From: Paenibacillus sedimenti
Lineage (GTDB): Bacteria; Bacillota; Bacilli; Paenibacillales; NBRC-103111
DNA: 64,000 bases
Reading direction: 5' to 3'
Assembly (NCBI RefSeq): GCF_014534655.1
Contig: NZ_JACVVD010000001.1
Location: 124,001 to 188,000, forward strand
Shown: positions 52,503-63,377 of the stretch, piece by piece
Position numbering within the stretch: the stretch's first letter is position 1
How the letters are laid out: the number at the start of each line of letters is the position of its first letter
Made by a program: the position numbers and the translations under genes
Notes under the pieces: generated by a model
What the model saw: only the letters and a program-made list of their open reading frames with translations
What the model was told of the DNA's origin: nothing
Database searches by the model: none

Positions 52503-53825
52503 ATGACATTCGAGGTGGAACGAACAAACGGAGACAGCGGATGGTTTACGCATGACCGGTTCGGCTTGTTTATCCATTGGGGGCTGTATTCGCTGGCGGC
52601 GAGACATGAATGGCTGCAGTCCCGGGAGAGATTGAGCGGAGAGAAATACCGCAGCAAATATTTTAATAAATTCGACCCCGATTTGTACGATCCGGATTTG
52701 TGGGCGCAGCTCGCTTCCGATGCGGGGATGAAATACGCGGTGGCGACGACTAAACACCATGAAGGATTTTGCTTATGGGACAGCAAGCTGACCGATTACA
52801 AAGCGCCGAACACGCCGGCCGGCCGGGATTTGATCAGACCGATGGCCGAGGCGTTCCGCAAACGGGGCATGAAAGTCGGCTTTTATCATTCGCTCATCGA
52901 TTGGCATCACCCGCATTACACCATTGATACCAAGCACCCGTTGCGGTTCGATCCGGAAGCGGTCGCTGATAGCGCCAATAAGGATTTTTCTCTTTATCGC
53001 GAGTATTTGTATGGGCAAACGAAGGAATTGCTGACCGAATATGGCAAAGTGGACCTGTTGTTTTACGATTTTTCGTTTCCTGATGAAAACGGATTGCCCG
53101 GTAAAGGAAAGGACGATTGGGGCAGCGGGGAATTGATCAAACTCATCCGTTCGCTGCAGCCGGACGTTTTATTGAATGATCGTTTGCAAATCGGCGGCGA
53201 TATTACGACCCCCGAGCAGTATATACCGACCAAGTGGGTTGAGATCGACGGTAAGCGCGTCGTCTGGGAGACGCCGAATACGTTCAGCGGTTCATGGGGG
53301 TATTACCGCGACGAGGAATCATGGAAAAGCGTAGATATGCTGGTCAAAATGCTGATTGATGTCGTCAGCAAGGGGGGCAATTTGCTTCTGAACGTTGGTC
53401 CGACCGGACGAGGCGAATTTGACGAAAGCTCTATCGATCGTTTAAAAGGAATCGGCGATTGGATGAAGCGCCACAGCCGGTCGATTTATGGGTGTACACA
53501 GGCTCCGGAATCGGTCGAGTGTCCGCAAGATTGCCGTCTGACGTACAACCCGGAGACAAACCGTTTGTATGTGCATGTATATAGTTGGCCGTTTAAAAGT
53601 ATCCACCTGCATGGTATGGCAGGCCAAGTGGAATATGCGCAGCTGCTGAACGATGCATCCGAAATCCGGTTTAAGCAGGGTTATGTGGAAAGCGGTATCG
53701 ACAATGGGGCTTATAAAGAAGGAAGAGACGAGAGCACGCTGGTCTTGTCGCTCCCTGTGAAGAGGCCGGACGTTGCGGTGCCGGTCATCGAGTTGTTTTT
53801 GAAGGGGGGGCCTATGCTGCGATGA
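52503..53825 (+). CDS. Alpha-L-fucosidase, GH29
   Basis: A 440-residue retaining fucosidase: RFGLFIHWGLYSLAARHEWL at the start of the barrel, AVATTKHHEGFCLWDSKLTD, GFYHSLIDWHHP, the nucleophile Asp189 in LLFYDFSF, and NLLLNVGPTGRGEFDE before the C-terminal sandwich. There is no signal peptide, so it acts in the cytoplasm. ATG 52503 has GGGGGAG five to eight bases upstream. The long open frame before it overlaps the SDR gene and is spurious. It overlaps the next gene by ATGA. Confidence 0.95.
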   Translation: MTFEVERTNGDSGWFTHDRFGLFIHWGLYSLAARHEWLQSRERLSGEKYRSKYFNKFDPDLYDPDLWAQLASDAGMKYAVATTKHHEGFCLWDSKLTDYKAPNTPAGRDLIRPMAEAFRKRGMKVGFYHSLIDWHHPHYTIDTKHPLRFDPEAVADSANKDFSLYREYLYGQTKELLTEYGKVDLLFYDFSFPDENGLPGKGKDDWGSGELIKLIRSLQPDVLLNDRLQIGGDITTPEQYIPTKWVEIDGKRVVWETPNTFSGSWGYYRDEESWKSVDMLVKMLIDVVSKGGNLLLNVGPTGRGEFDESSIDRLKGIGDWMKRHSRSIYGCTQAPESVECPQDCRLTYNPETNRLYVHVYSWPFKSIHLHGMAGQVEYAQLLNDASEIRFKQGYVESGIDNGAYKEGRDESTLVLSLPVKRPDVAVPVIELFLKGGPMLR

Positions 53826-56533
53826 AAGCCATTACGCTCGGCTACGACCGCAACCCCGCACCACGGGTGGAATACGGCATTCGGCTGCTAAAAGAAGCGC
53901 TCCAGGACTGCGGTTATACCGTGCTTGAGGCAGAAGCGCCATGGACGTGGGACAACTACCGTTCGGTGCCGGGATTGAAAATATATGCTGGAAACCGCCT
54001 CGAATCGGAATTGTTACAGCAATTGGAACAGCGTGACGTCCTTTTGTACCATACGGAAGCTCCGGAGGGGGAGGGATTTTATATGGCCTCCTGCCCGGGA
54101 AGCTTAACGGCGGTTTCCGGGGGGAGCGATTCAGGCGTATTGTACGGCTGCCTGGAGCTTGCGCATCGAGTCCGTGCCGCTCGGAAGCTGCCAAGTGACA
54201 TCGCTTATGGGGATGCGCCGCGCTTTTCATTGCGGGGACCGGCGATCGGACTCCAAAAAACGACGGTTGAACCGCCTCGCCAGACTTATGAGTATCCGAT
54301 TACGCCGGGCCGTTTTCCGTGGTTTTACGATCGGGCCTTGTGGCGGGATTTCCTCGACATGATGGTGGAGCAGCGGTGCAATGTCGTCTACTTGTGGTCC
54401 GGCCATCCTTTCTCTTCCCTGGTCAAGCTTGAAGATTACCCGGAAGCGCTGGAGGTCACGCAAGAAGAGTTAGCCCTGAATGCGGAGACGTTCCGATGGC
54501 TCACGGAAGAAGCCGACCGCCGTGGGATATGGGTCGTATTGAAGTTTTACAACATTCATATCCCGCTGCCTTTTGCCGAGAAGCACGGTCTGAAGCTGCA
54601 TCAGCCGAAGCCGCTGCCAATAACGAGCGATTACTATAAGAAATCGATCGCCGCTTTCGTCAAATCGTTCCCGAACGCGGGGATGATGGTGTGTCTCGGC
54701 GAAGCGCTGCAGGGACAAATTTACGGCGTGGAATGGTTTAACGAAACGATTATTGCAGGCCTCTTGGAAGGGCTGCAGGATTCGAACGTGAAGGAAAAGC
54801 CGCCGATTATTCTGCGTTCGCATGCCATCGAGCCGCAAAAGGTTATCGAGGCTGCGCTGCCGCTGTACCCGAACTTGTACACGGAGGCCAAATACAACGG
54901 AGAATCTTTAACGACGTACACGCCCCGGGGCAAATGGCAGGAGACGCATAACCGTCTCGGTTCCTTGCAGACGATTCATATCGTGAATGTGCATATATTG
55001 GCCAATCTGGAGCCTTTCCGTTACGGTGCTCCTTCGTTTATTCAAAAGTGCATGCAGGCGGCCAAATACAGGCTGAAGGCAAGCGGACTCCATTTGTATC
55101 CGCTGTTTTTCTGGGATTGGCCGTATGCGCCGGACCGTGCGGAACCGCGTCTTCGGCAGCTGGATCGCGATTGGATTTGGTTCGCGGCCTGGTTCCGGTA
55201 TGCGTGGAATCCGGATCGCGATCCGGAAGCCGAGCGGCACTACTGGGCCGAAACGCTTGGCGAACGTTTCGGCGGCAGGGAGGCCGGCGAAGCGATACTG
55301 GACGCTTACGAAGCCTCGGGTGAATGCGCGCCCAAATTGCTGCGCAGATTCGGCATTACAGAGGGCAATCGTCAAACGATGAGCCTCGGGATGACGATGA
55401 GCCAGCTCACCAATCCCGAACGGCATATGCCGTGGCCGGATTTGTGGGAATCCCAGTCGCCGCAGGGCGAACGGCTGGAGGAATATGTCGTCAAGGAGTT
55501 GGTCGGCGAACCTCACGTCGGAGAGACGCCGACGGATATTATCGCCGATGCTCAAAGACATGCGGATGAAGCGGTGGAGGCGATCGAGCGCGCGCGCACG
55601 CTTGTAACCCGCAATCGGGACGATTTCGAGCGGCTTGCCGGCGATATGGCCGCAATCCGCCATATGGTGCAGGCTTACGCGCATAAAGTCCGGGCGGCGA
55701 TCCTCATTTTAACCTATAAGCATTCGGTCAAAGGGGAATATTTTCACCGGCTCGATTTGCTGGAAGAGGCTGATGCGCAGCTGGAGCAAAGCTTGGCCGG
55801 TTATCGGGAGCTGACGGCGCTTACGGAAAAAACGTATATGTTCGCGAACAGTATGCAGACGCCGCAGCGGAAGGTGCCGATTCGGGGAGGTCTCGACTTC
55901 AGGCATTGGACCGATTGTTTACCGGTTTACGAAGCGGAGCTGAACAGCTTCCGTTCGCATCTGAACGAGCTGAAGTCAGGCACGCTGCCCGAAGCTTTGA
56001 AGAATGCCAAAGCGCCGATCGTTCCTTACCGGGAGGCGCCGTTTAAGTTGTTGTCTGCGAATGCGGAAGTGTACCGTGTAGAGAAAGGGATGGAAGTGTT
56101 CACGGATGGCGACATTCACATCGTCGGCTGTGCGGAGGAATTAAACGGGTTGACCGGCATCCGTTTCAGTCAAAGGCAGGCTGGCCTGAACGGCTTAGCG
56201 GTCGATATCGAGCTGCAGCAGCCGTCCAAAGTGCTCATCGGCTATTTCAACTCGAAGGATGAGCAGTGGCTGCAAGTCCCAAGCCTGGAGGAAAACACGC
56301 ATGCCGATGACCGGGGCGGTTATGCGCCGGTATTGCGCAAAGGGCTTCGGCTGTATGCCTACCCATCGGTGAATATCCACGCGTTTCAATATGAAACGGG
56401 ACGGCATACGCTGGATTTCGGCAAAGGGGCGTATCTGATATTGGGCGTCATCCCAGCCGATCAGGATGTGCGGCCACGTGATGTTGAACATAAAAACGAC
56501 GGCATCGACACCTTGGATTGGTTGTACGAGTGA
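53822..56533 (+). CDS. Large uncharacterised glycosidase with alpha-glucuronidase-like N-domain
   Basis: A 903-residue cytoplasmic protein. Residues about 1-140 resemble the GH67/GH20-type N-terminal alpha/beta domain, including [22 protein letters not shown]-barrel-like region (about 150-450) has [50 protein letters not shown] and [15 protein letters not shown] helical segment (about 560-700) and a C-terminal sandwich (about 760-895) follow. The layout recalls GH115/GH67-like uronidases, but I cannot assign a family. It overlaps the GH29 gene by ATGA and precedes GH95, so it acts on the same oligosaccharide, possibly on an acidic sugar. Confidence 0.7.
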   Translation: MKAITLGYDRNPAPRVEYGIRLLKEALQDCGYTVLEAEAPWTWDNYRSVPGLKIYAGNRLESELLQQLEQRDVLLYHTEAPEGEGFYMASCPGSLTAVSGGSDSGVLYGCLELAHRVRAARKLPSDIAYGDAPRFSLRGPAIGLQKTTVEPPRQTYEYPITPGRFPWFYDRALWRDFLDMMVEQRCNVVYLWSGHPFSSLVKLEDYPEALEVTQEELALNAETFRWLTEEADRRGIWVVLKFYNIHIPLPFAEKHGLKLHQPKPLPITSDYYKKSIAAFVKSFPNAGMMVCLGEALQGQIYGVEWFNETIIAGLLEGLQDSNVKEKPPIILRSHAIEPQKVIEAALPLYPNLYTEAKYNGESLTTYTPRGKWQETHNRLGSLQTIHIVNVHILANLEPFRYGAPSFIQKCMQAAKYRLKASGLHLYPLFFWDWPYAPDRAEPRLRQLDRDWIWFAAWFRYAWNPDRDPEAERHYWAETLGERFGGREAGEAILDAYEASGECAPKLLRRFGITEGNRQTMSLGMTMSQLTNPERHMPWPDLWESQSPQGERLEEYVVKELVGEPHVGETPTDIIADAQRHADEAVEAIERARTLVTRNRDDFERLAGDMAAIRHMVQAYAHKVRAAILILTYKHSVKGEYFHRLDLLEEADAQLEQSLAGYRELTALTEKTYMFANSMQTPQRKVPIRGGLDFRHWTDCLPVYEAELNSFRSHLNELKSGTLPEALKNAKAPIVPYREAPFKLLSANAEVYRVEKGMEVFTDGDIHIVGCAEELNGLTGIRFSQRQAGLNGLAVDIELQQPSKVLIGYFNSKDEQWLQVPSLEENTHADDRGGYAPVLRKGLRLYAYPSVNIHAFQYETGRHTLDFGKGAYLILGVIPADQDVRPRDVEHKNDGIDTLDWLYE

Positions 56534-56549
56534 AACTGGAGGGAACAGG

Positions 56550-58925
56550 ATGTCCGATAAAAGGATGACACTGTGGTATGCGCAACCGGCCAGGTCCTGG
56601 TTCGAAGCGCTCCCCGTCGGCAACGGCCGTTTCGGCGGGATGGTATATGGCGGCATGGACCGGGAACGCATTCAATTGAACGAGGATACGCTTTGGTCGG
56701 GAGAACCGCGGGAAACGGTCAACGCTGAAGCGGCAAATCATTTGGATCATGTGCGCGAGCTGATCTTTTCGGGCAAGTACGCCGAGGCGGAGGAGATCAT
56801 CGAACGGCATATGGAAGGGCAAGAGATCGAATCGTTCTTGCCGCTTGGGGATTTGGAGCTCATTTTCGATGAGGCAGGCGGCGGCTCGGACTATCGCAGG
56901 GAACTGGACCTGGAAGAAGGGATTGCACGCATGCAGTATCGGCTAAATGATGCTGCCTATACGCGGGAGCTGTTCGTATCGGCCGCCTATCAAGTCATGG
57001 CAGTCCGCTTGCATAGCGAGCGTAACATCGGTGTGACCGCCGTATTGCATAGTCCGCTGCAATTTCAAGTCAACAAAACGTCATGGAATCAGGTGACGCT
57101 ATCCGGACGCTGCCCGGTTCATATCATGCCCAATACGGTCAAATCACACGATCCCGTTCAATATGCCGAAGGGGAAGGAATCGGTTTTAACCTTCAACTA
57201 CTCGCGATCACAGATAAGGGCAGAGTGGAAGTCAGCGGTGGACGCATACGTGTCAGCGGGACGGGAACAATCACTTTCCTACTGGCCGCCGCAACCAGCT
57301 ACAATGGCTTCGACCAGGATCCGGCCGTATCCGGCAAGCTGCCGGGCGAGCTCTGCGAAGAAAGGCTGGCGAATGCAGCTGCGATCGGATACGACCGATT
57401 GAAGGAGCAGCATTTACGCGATCACGCCTCACTCTTCGGCAGGGTTTCCCTCGATCTTGGAGGTCCGGATTATGAAGGCATACCGACGGATGCCCGCATT
57501 CAAGCGGTGAAGAACGGCGCCGAGGATCCCGGTCTTGCCGCCCTATTTTTCCAGTATGGACGATACTTGCTGCTCTCCAGCTCCCGTCCCGGCACACAGC
57601 CGGCGAATCTGCAAGGTATCTGGAACGACAAAATCCGGCCGCCGTGGTGCAGCAGCTGGACGACAAACATCAATGTGGAAATGAACTATTGGCCGGCGGA
57701 AGTGGGGAATCTTGCGGAATGCCACTTGCCGCTGTTTGACCTGGTCGAAGACCTGCGGAGCACCGGCCGTAAGGCGGCCAGCGTCCATTACCGATGCAGA
57801 GGGTGGACGGCTCATCACAACATCGATCTATGGAGAACTGCGACGCCTGTCGGCGGATCGCCGAGTTGGGCGTTTTGGCCGATGGCCGGAGCCTGGTTGT
57901 GCCAGCACTTGTGGGAGCATTACGATTTCAGCCAAAACGAGCAATTTCTCAGAAAGGCGTACCCTGCGATGAAAGAAGCGGCACTGTTTGCTCTGGACTG
58001 GCTCGTTGAAGCAAAGGACGGCAGCTTGGTTACTTGCCCGTCCACGTCGCCGGAAAATTTCTTTATCGCCCCTGACGGGCAAAAAAGCAGCGTCACGCAA
58101 GGGACGACGATGGATTTGGCGCTCATCAGGGACTTGTTTGACCACTGTTTGGAGACAGGCAACATTTTATCGGACACGGACCGTGCGTTCATGGGGCAAT
58201 TGGAGCAAGCGTTATCGCAGCTGCCGCCGTTTCGCATCGGAAAATACGGTCAGCTTCAAGAATGGGATGAAGACTACGAGGAATTCGAACCGGGACACCG
58301 TCATATCGCGCATTTAGTCGCACTTCATCCGCTGGACCAAATTACGCGTCATGACGAACCCGAACTTGCCGCTGCCTGCAGGAGAACGCTCGAACGCCGC
58401 ATGGAACACGGCGGAGCGCATACAGGCTGGAGCTGCGCCTGGATGATCAACTTCTGGGCACGGCTCGGAGCGCCGGAGGAAGCGAACCGCTTCCTGAATG
58501 AATTGCTTGCCGGTTTGCACCCGAACATGATGAATGCGCATCGGCATCCGAAAGTGAAGATGGATATTTTCCAAATTGACGGCAATTTCGGAGGTGTTTC
58601 GGGAATTGCCGAAATGCTGCTGCAAAGCCATGGCGGCGTTATCCAGCTTCTCCCCGCTTTGCCGCAGGCATGGAAGGGCGGCAGCGTGAAAGGGCTGCGC
58701 GCGCGCGGAGCCTTCGAAGTCGACATCGAATGGGAGGGCGGCAAGCTGCTGCGCGCCCGCATCACATCGATGGCCGGTAAGGAACTCCGCTTGCTTACGG
58801 CGGAGCCGGTGCAAGTGCTTCAGGACGGATGCGGCATCCGAATGGAGAAGAATGAACCGAACGCCATTACGTTAGGAACGAAAGCGGGACAATGCTATGA
58901 AATTGTCCCAAGGAGCGATATATGA
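56550..58925 (+). CDS. Alpha-L-fucosidase/galactosidase, GH95
   Basis: A 791-residue inverting glycosidase with an N-terminal sandwich ([33 protein letters not shown]) and an (alpha/alpha)6 barrel. The GH95 hallmarks are [50 protein letters not shown] and [18 protein letters not shown]. There is no signal peptide. GH95 members cleave alpha-1,2-L-fucosyl or alpha-L-galactosyl ends. ATG 56550 follows GGAGGGAAC; the upstream extension overlaps the preceding gene. It overlaps the next gene by ATGA. Confidence 0.95.
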   Translation: MSDKRMTLWYAQPARSWFEALPVGNGRFGGMVYGGMDRERIQLNEDTLWSGEPRETVNAEAANHLDHVRELIFSGKYAEAEEIIERHMEGQEIESFLPLGDLELIFDEAGGGSDYRRELDLEEGIARMQYRLNDAAYTRELFVSAAYQVMAVRLHSERNIGVTAVLHSPLQFQVNKTSWNQVTLSGRCPVHIMPNTVKSHDPVQYAEGEGIGFNLQLLAITDKGRVEVSGGRIRVSGTGTITFLLAAATSYNGFDQDPAVSGKLPGELCEERLANAAAIGYDRLKEQHLRDHASLFGRVSLDLGGPDYEGIPTDARIQAVKNGAEDPGLAALFFQYGRYLLLSSSRPGTQPANLQGIWNDKIRPPWCSSWTTNINVEMNYWPAEVGNLAECHLPLFDLVEDLRSTGRKAASVHYRCRGWTAHHNIDLWRTATPVGGSPSWAFWPMAGAWLCQHLWEHYDFSQNEQFLRKAYPAMKEAALFALDWLVEAKDGSLVTCPSTSPENFFIAPDGQKSSVTQGTTMDLALIRDLFDHCLETGNILSDTDRAFMGQLEQALSQLPPFRIGKYGQLQEWDEDYEEFEPGHRHIAHLVALHPLDQITRHDEPELAAACRRTLERRMEHGGAHTGWSCAWMINFWARLGAPEEANRFLNELLAGLHPNMMNAHRHPKVKMDIFQIDGNFGGVSGIAEMLLQSHGGVIQLLPALPQAWKGGSVKGLRARGAFEVDIEWEGGKLLRARITSMAGKELRLLTAEPVQVLQDGCGIRMEKNEPNAITLGTKAGQCYEIVPRSDI

Positions 58926-59902
58926 TGAGATATGCAAATCAAATTAAGGAATTTATTTTTGAAGAGGACAGACCTTTTCCGAGCTGTCACGCCTCCACGC
59001 TTGAGCTGCTGCCTGGCGGGGATATCATCGCAGCATGGTTCGGCGGCACGAAGGAGAAAGCCGGAGACGTTGCGATCTGGATGTCGCGCAGGGTGGGTGG
59101 CGGGTGGACATCACCAGTGAAAGCAGCCGACCAGGAGGACATTCCCCATTGGAATCCCGTCCTGTTTCGCAGGGGGGATGGCATTCTTTTTCTATATTAT
59201 AAAGTCGGTGTTTCCATTGCCGAATGGGTAACGATGGTTATGCGTTCTACGGACAACGGGTTCACATGGACGCCACCGGTTCCTTTGGTTGAAGGCGACC
59301 GAGGAGGCAGAGGTCCTGTAAAAAACAAGCCAATCGTGCTGCACGACGGAACCATTGTCGCCCCTGCGTCGCTCGAACCGGCTTGGGATGCGTTCGTCGA
59401 CCTTTCGTTCGACGGAGGCGAAACGTGGACCCGCAGCGAAACTGTCCCGCTGGATCGCACCGCATTGACGGGAAAAGGCATCATTCAGCCTACCTTATGG
59501 GAGTCCGAGCCGGGAATCGTGCATATGCTCGCTCGCAGCACCGAAGGCGCGATCTACCGCAGCGATTCGGCGGATGGCGGAAGAACGTGGTGCCAAGCTT
59601 ATCCGACCGAGCTGCCCAACAATAACAGCGGAATCGACTTGGCGAAGCTGGAGAACGGCGTACTGGCGCTCGTTTATAATCCGACTCGTCCGGAAACCGG
59701 GAAGAAGAAGGGGCCGAGAACGCCTCTTGTCATGCGCCTTTCCAGGGACAATGGCCTAACTTGGGACAGCGAGCTGCTGCTGGATGAAGGGGACAAACAG
59801 TATTCGTATCCGGCCATCATCGCGAGCGGCTTAGACCTGTATATGACCTACACGTGGAAAAGGGAACGCATTGCCTTCCAGCATATTTTGCTGAGCGATT
59901 GA
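58922..59902 (+). CDS. BNR/Asp-box sialidase-like propeller protein 1
   Basis: A 326-residue six-bladed propeller of the BNR_2/exo-sialidase superfamily with Asp-box-like repeats [24 protein letters not shown] and SRDNGLTW. N-terminal [20 protein letters not shown] and middle [18 protein letters not shown] are typical of the branch found beside rhamnosidases and fucosidases. There is no signal peptide. True sialidase activity is doubtful, since the cluster lacks sialic-acid kinase or epimerase genes; another ulosonic or uronic acid is possible. It overlaps GH95 by ATGA. Confidence 0.85.
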   Translation: MMRYANQIKEFIFEEDRPFPSCHASTLELLPGGDIIAAWFGGTKEKAGDVAIWMSRRVGGGWTSPVKAADQEDIPHWNPVLFRRGDGILFLYYKVGVSIAEWVTMVMRSTDNGFTWTPPVPLVEGDRGGRGPVKNKPIVLHDGTIVAPASLEPAWDAFVDLSFDGGETWTRSETVPLDRTALTGKGIIQPTLWESEPGIVHMLARSTEGAIYRSDSADGGRTWCQAYPTELPNNNSGIDLAKLENGVLALVYNPTRPETGKKKGPRTPLVMRLSRDNGLTWDSELLLDEGDKQYSYPAIIASGLDLYMTYTWKRERIAFQHILLSD

Positions 59903-60017
59903 GCAGGATTGACCTATATTTTAGTAAAAAAAGACCACGAATCTCTCATGATAGTGTTATATAATGACATAAAGATGAGAGTTGCATCCAATACAAAATT
60001 TGGAAGGGGGCGAATTC

Positions 60018-62192
60018 ATGCTGACTGCCAATCGATTGGACGAACAACTGCATGCGGGAAGGAAAACGCTTCGAACGCACCCCGGCGCTCTGCTGCTCGG
60101 TTCGACAGGAGCAAGGTTGTGGGCGGATTATTTGGATCCTGTGCCCGGATTTTCCGGAAGATTCGATTTTATTCACAAAGTTAATTTACCCTTACTGTTC
60201 AAGATAGATAATAATTTGACGGAAAGCTTCGAACCGTGTCGAACCGAATGGTATCCGAGCCACTTGCGCATGGAATATACGGATCATCGGCTTTCATTGA
60301 CGGAACGGAAATTCATTGCCTGGAACGATTGTGCGGTTTCATGTCAAACCTGGACCAACCGCAGCAATGAAGAACTTGTGTTGCGATTAAACACGTATAT
60401 TGAAACGTTTCAAGAGCGCAACGGAAATCATTTGCAAGGCCTTTTTCACATCGAGCATTACAGCTTCGATATTGCGGGAGCAATTGCCGTTAGCGATCCG
60501 GCACTTTTCGAGGAATTGCGATTGCAACCGGGGCAATCCGGTACGTTCATCGTGTCGGCCGCATTCGGCATATCCGGCCAGGACGACATCGGTATGCTGC
60601 ATGAGCGGGCGGCCGATTACGCCGAGCGCGGATGGACAGCGGATCAGATCATCGACAAACAGAGCGAGGAATATCAGGAATGGTTTGATCACGCTCCCGT
60701 ATTTACCAGTAGCGACCCGCTGCTCAACAAGACTTGGATCTATCGCTGGTTTTTGCTTCGGCACAACTTGGCCGATCCGCAGTACGGTCATTTGGCCTAT
60801 CCGTTGTTTTATGAAGGAAGATCCCATAAGAAAAGCAAGGAGCCCTTCAGCAAAGGGGGCTGGGAGTTCAGCAAGCTCATCAATTTGTCCGTGCCTCTTC
60901 ATATTATGGATGCCAGATGGTACCACGATCCGTTATACGGCGAAGGTCCGCTTCGCAATATGGCGGCGTCTCCGGGGGAAGGCGGGCAATTCTGCTGCCT
61001 GACGGTCGACACGGTGATGCATGCGTTCGCCAACTTTTCCTGTTGGGCCGCTTACCAACTGTATCTGGTGCACCGCAACCGGGATATGGTGGCCGAACTG
61101 CTTCCTTCGTTCAAAACACAAATCGCAGAATGTAATCGCATACATGGGAGCGAAAAAGATCATCTGATGATCGAATACAAGCATACGCGCACGGGAAAAG
61201 AATACCAGCCGAGTTATTGGTATTTTCATAACTTCCCTAAAAACCCGAAGGATAAAGAAACGTATACGCATCTGAAAAGGGTGGATCGCACCGTGTATCA
61301 TTATTTGAATACGCTGGCTGTTGCCAACATGTGCGAAGTCGCCGGCGATTCGGAAGCGGATGTGTACCACCGGATGGCCAAGCGTATCAAAAGGGACATT
61401 CTCGAGAAAATGTGGGATGAGGAGACTGAATTTTTTTACGATCTCCATTATCAGACCGACGAGAAAGCGTTCGTTAAAAATATAGTCGGCTTCTATCCGG
61501 GCTGGGCGCAAATTATTGACGAACAATATAACGGGATGATCGGGCATTTGTTCAATGAACGCGAGTTTCGTACGAAGTGTCCGTTTCCGTCCGTCTCCGC
61601 CGATTGCCCTGCCTATTCGAAAGAAGGGGGCTGGATGGGCCATTACGTGAAAGGACGCAACGGCTGTGTGTGGGATGGCCCAACCTGGCCATATACGAAC
61701 TCGATCGCGCTCGACGCGCTCGCTAAGGAGAGTAAGCGCAGCGATCATCAATACGACTCGTTTTTTGCCTATGCATTACGTGAATATTCATTCCTGCATT
61801 TCATGAAAAGAGACCTTAGCCAGCCCGGACTAGTCGAGCATTACAATAGCGCAACGGGCGAACCTTTAAGTGATGAGCAGGAATACAATCATTCGTTCTA
61901 TATCGATCTGGTGATTACGCATGTGGCCGGTCTCAGCATTGAATCGGATCGAATCGTGCTGGACCCGCTTGATACAGGATTGGATTACTTTTGTTTGGAG
62001 CGTGTGAAGGCGGCCGGTTCGGAATTCCGGATTACGTATAGAAATCCGAATGTGCTGCCGGATCTGCAGGATCTTGAAGAAGGCTATCGTCTGTATGTGG
62101 ACGGTGAACTTGTTTTCTCGAACGATACGCTTTGCCGAATAGAGCTTCCCTTGCGGGAACTAGCAAATAAGAAGGGTGCGATCCTATCATGA
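60018..62192 (+). CDS. MGH1-like (alpha/alpha)6 glycosidase
   Basis: A 724-residue cytoplasmic protein with an N-terminal sandwich (about 1-215), a helical barrel (about 225-640) of the mannosylglycerate-hydrolase-like/GH63 type and a short C-terminal sandwich. The barrel has WIYRWFLLRHNLADPQYGHL, EGRSHKKSKEPFSKGGWEFS, WDEETEFFYDLHYQTDEKAF, GFYPGWAQI and CVWDGPTWPYTNSIALDALA. The last motif marks the family. The substrate is unknown, probably an alpha-linked sugar at the reducing part of the oligosaccharide. ATG 60018 follows AAGGGGG. A TATAAT at 59960-59965 in the 115-bp gap upstream may give a second promoter. Confidence 0.85.
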   Translation: MLTANRLDEQLHAGRKTLRTHPGALLLGSTGARLWADYLDPVPGFSGRFDFIHKVNLPLLFKIDNNLTESFEPCRTEWYPSHLRMEYTDHRLSLTERKFIAWNDCAVSCQTWTNRSNEELVLRLNTYIETFQERNGNHLQGLFHIEHYSFDIAGAIAVSDPALFEELRLQPGQSGTFIVSAAFGISGQDDIGMLHERAADYAERGWTADQIIDKQSEEYQEWFDHAPVFTSSDPLLNKTWIYRWFLLRHNLADPQYGHLAYPLFYEGRSHKKSKEPFSKGGWEFSKLINLSVPLHIMDARWYHDPLYGEGPLRNMAASPGEGGQFCCLTVDTVMHAFANFSCWAAYQLYLVHRNRDMVAELLPSFKTQIAECNRIHGSEKDHLMIEYKHTRTGKEYQPSYWYFHNFPKNPKDKETYTHLKRVDRTVYHYLNTLAVANMCEVAGDSEADVYHRMAKRIKRDILEKMWDEETEFFYDLHYQTDEKAFVKNIVGFYPGWAQIIDEQYNGMIGHLFNEREFRTKCPFPSVSADCPAYSKEGGWMGHYVKGRNGCVWDGPTWPYTNSIALDALAKESKRSDHQYDSFFAYALREYSFLHFMKRDLSQPGLVEHYNSATGEPLSDEQEYNHSFYIDLVITHVAGLSIESDRIVLDPLDTGLDYFCLERVKAAGSEFRITYRNPNVLPDLQDLEEGYRLYVDGELVFSNDTLCRIELPLRELANKKGAILS

Positions 62193-63256
62193 ATAGATTT
62201 AATGGTGTCGTCTCCCGGGTCGGAACGGATACGCAGATTCAGGAGGCTTACCTTCCAGCTTATCATCCGAATGACAATCATGCGGCCAATTTGCTGGAGT
62301 TAGACAATGGAGATTTGCTGTGCGTTTGGTTTTCCGGCAGCGGGGAGGGGAATCCCGATACGAACGTCGTCATGTCGAGATTACCGGCCGGGGCGAGCCA
62401 ATGGTCGTCTCCGGTCAAACTATCCGACGACCTTGAGAGGTCCGAGCAAAATCCTGTCCTGTTCCAAGCGCCAAACGGAAACCTTTGGCTCTTCCATACG
62501 TCGAACGAACCCCACAATCAGAAAACGTCCAGGATCGTTTATCGAATATCGGAAGATCGCGGGGTTACGTGGCGTGCCGCAGAGGTTTTGTCTGACGGAC
62601 CGGGAATCTTTTTGCGGCATCCTCCTCTTGTGCTGAAGAACGGCGACTGGCTGCTGCCGGCCTATTATTGCAGACTTGAAGGTCATTTCAGTGTAGTTTT
62701 GATCAGCCCGGATCGGGGTGAGACGTGGAAGGAATATGAAGTGCCCGGCAGCATTCACCGGGTTCAGATGAACGTTGTGGAATTGGACGACGGTACGCTC
62801 TTTGCGATGTTCCGCAGCCGTCAGGCGGACCGGATTTATACGAGCGTTTCCCAAGACCATGGTAAGACCTGGTCGGTTCCTGCCAAGAGCGATCTGCCGA
62901 ACAACAATTCTTCCACTCAGCTCGTCAAGCTACAGAATGGCCACCTTGCTTTGATCTATAACAATTCTACGATGGAGCGCGATCAGTTCCGGTGGGTCCA
63001 AAGAAAAGGGGAATTCCGTAAAAAACCGCTGCGTACGCCGCTTACCGTCTCCATTTCGGAAGACGAAGGAAAAACATGGCCGTATTTCAGAAATGTCCAG
63101 ATGGCGGATCTGGAGTATAAGGATACCGAAGTCGGTTACTCCTATCCTTCGATCATTACGACTCGCGACGGCAGCATTCATCTTGCTTTTTCATATTTGC
63201 GTAAAGGAATCAAATACGTTCGTTTGCCGGTACAATGGCTAAGAGAGGGACAATAG
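62189..63256 (+). CDS. BNR/Asp-box sialidase-like propeller protein 2
   Basis: A 355-residue cytoplasmic propeller paralogous to the protein encoded at 58922, with Asp boxes SEDRGVTW, SPDRGETW, SQDHGKTW and SEDEGKTW, plus LPNNNSSTQLVKLQNGHLAL. Both paralogues share the PNNNS motif. It overlaps the MGH1-like gene by ATGA. No reliable substrate can be given; as in its paralogue, true sialidase function is uncertain. Confidence 0.85.
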   Translation: MNRFNGVVSRVGTDTQIQEAYLPAYHPNDNHAANLLELDNGDLLCVWFSGSGEGNPDTNVVMSRLPAGASQWSSPVKLSDDLERSEQNPVLFQAPNGNLWLFHTSNEPHNQKTSRIVYRISEDRGVTWRAAEVLSDGPGIFLRHPPLVLKNGDWLLPAYYCRLEGHFSVVLISPDRGETWKEYEVPGSIHRVQMNVVELDDGTLFAMFRSRQADRIYTSVSQDHGKTWSVPAKSDLPNNNSSTQLVKLQNGHLALIYNNSTMERDQFRWVQRKGEFRKKPLRTPLTVSISEDEGKTWPYFRNVQMADLEYKDTEVGYSYPSIITTRDGSIHLAFSYLRKGIKYVRLPVQWLREGQ

Positions 63257-63271
63257 CCACTTTGTTATGAT

Positions 63272-63338
63272 GAAGCAGGGGACGCGCATTTGCGGGTTCC
63301 CGCTTTCCCCGATTTGCTTCAGATTCATGTACATGAAT
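63272..63338 (+). promoter_or_regulatory. Hairpin and 16-bp palindrome before the cupin-AraC gene
   Basis: GAAGCAGGGG (63272-63281) and CCCC...TGCTTC (63307-63320) enclose a GCGGG-TT-CCCGC hairpin (63292-63303) and may end the preceding operon. The perfect palindrome ATTCATGTACATGAAT (63323-63338) lies 39 bp before the regulator start and is a candidate operator. Confidence 0.5.
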
Positions 63339-63377
63339 ACGCCAGATCACAAATACTTGTTCAAGAGGGTGACGGTT

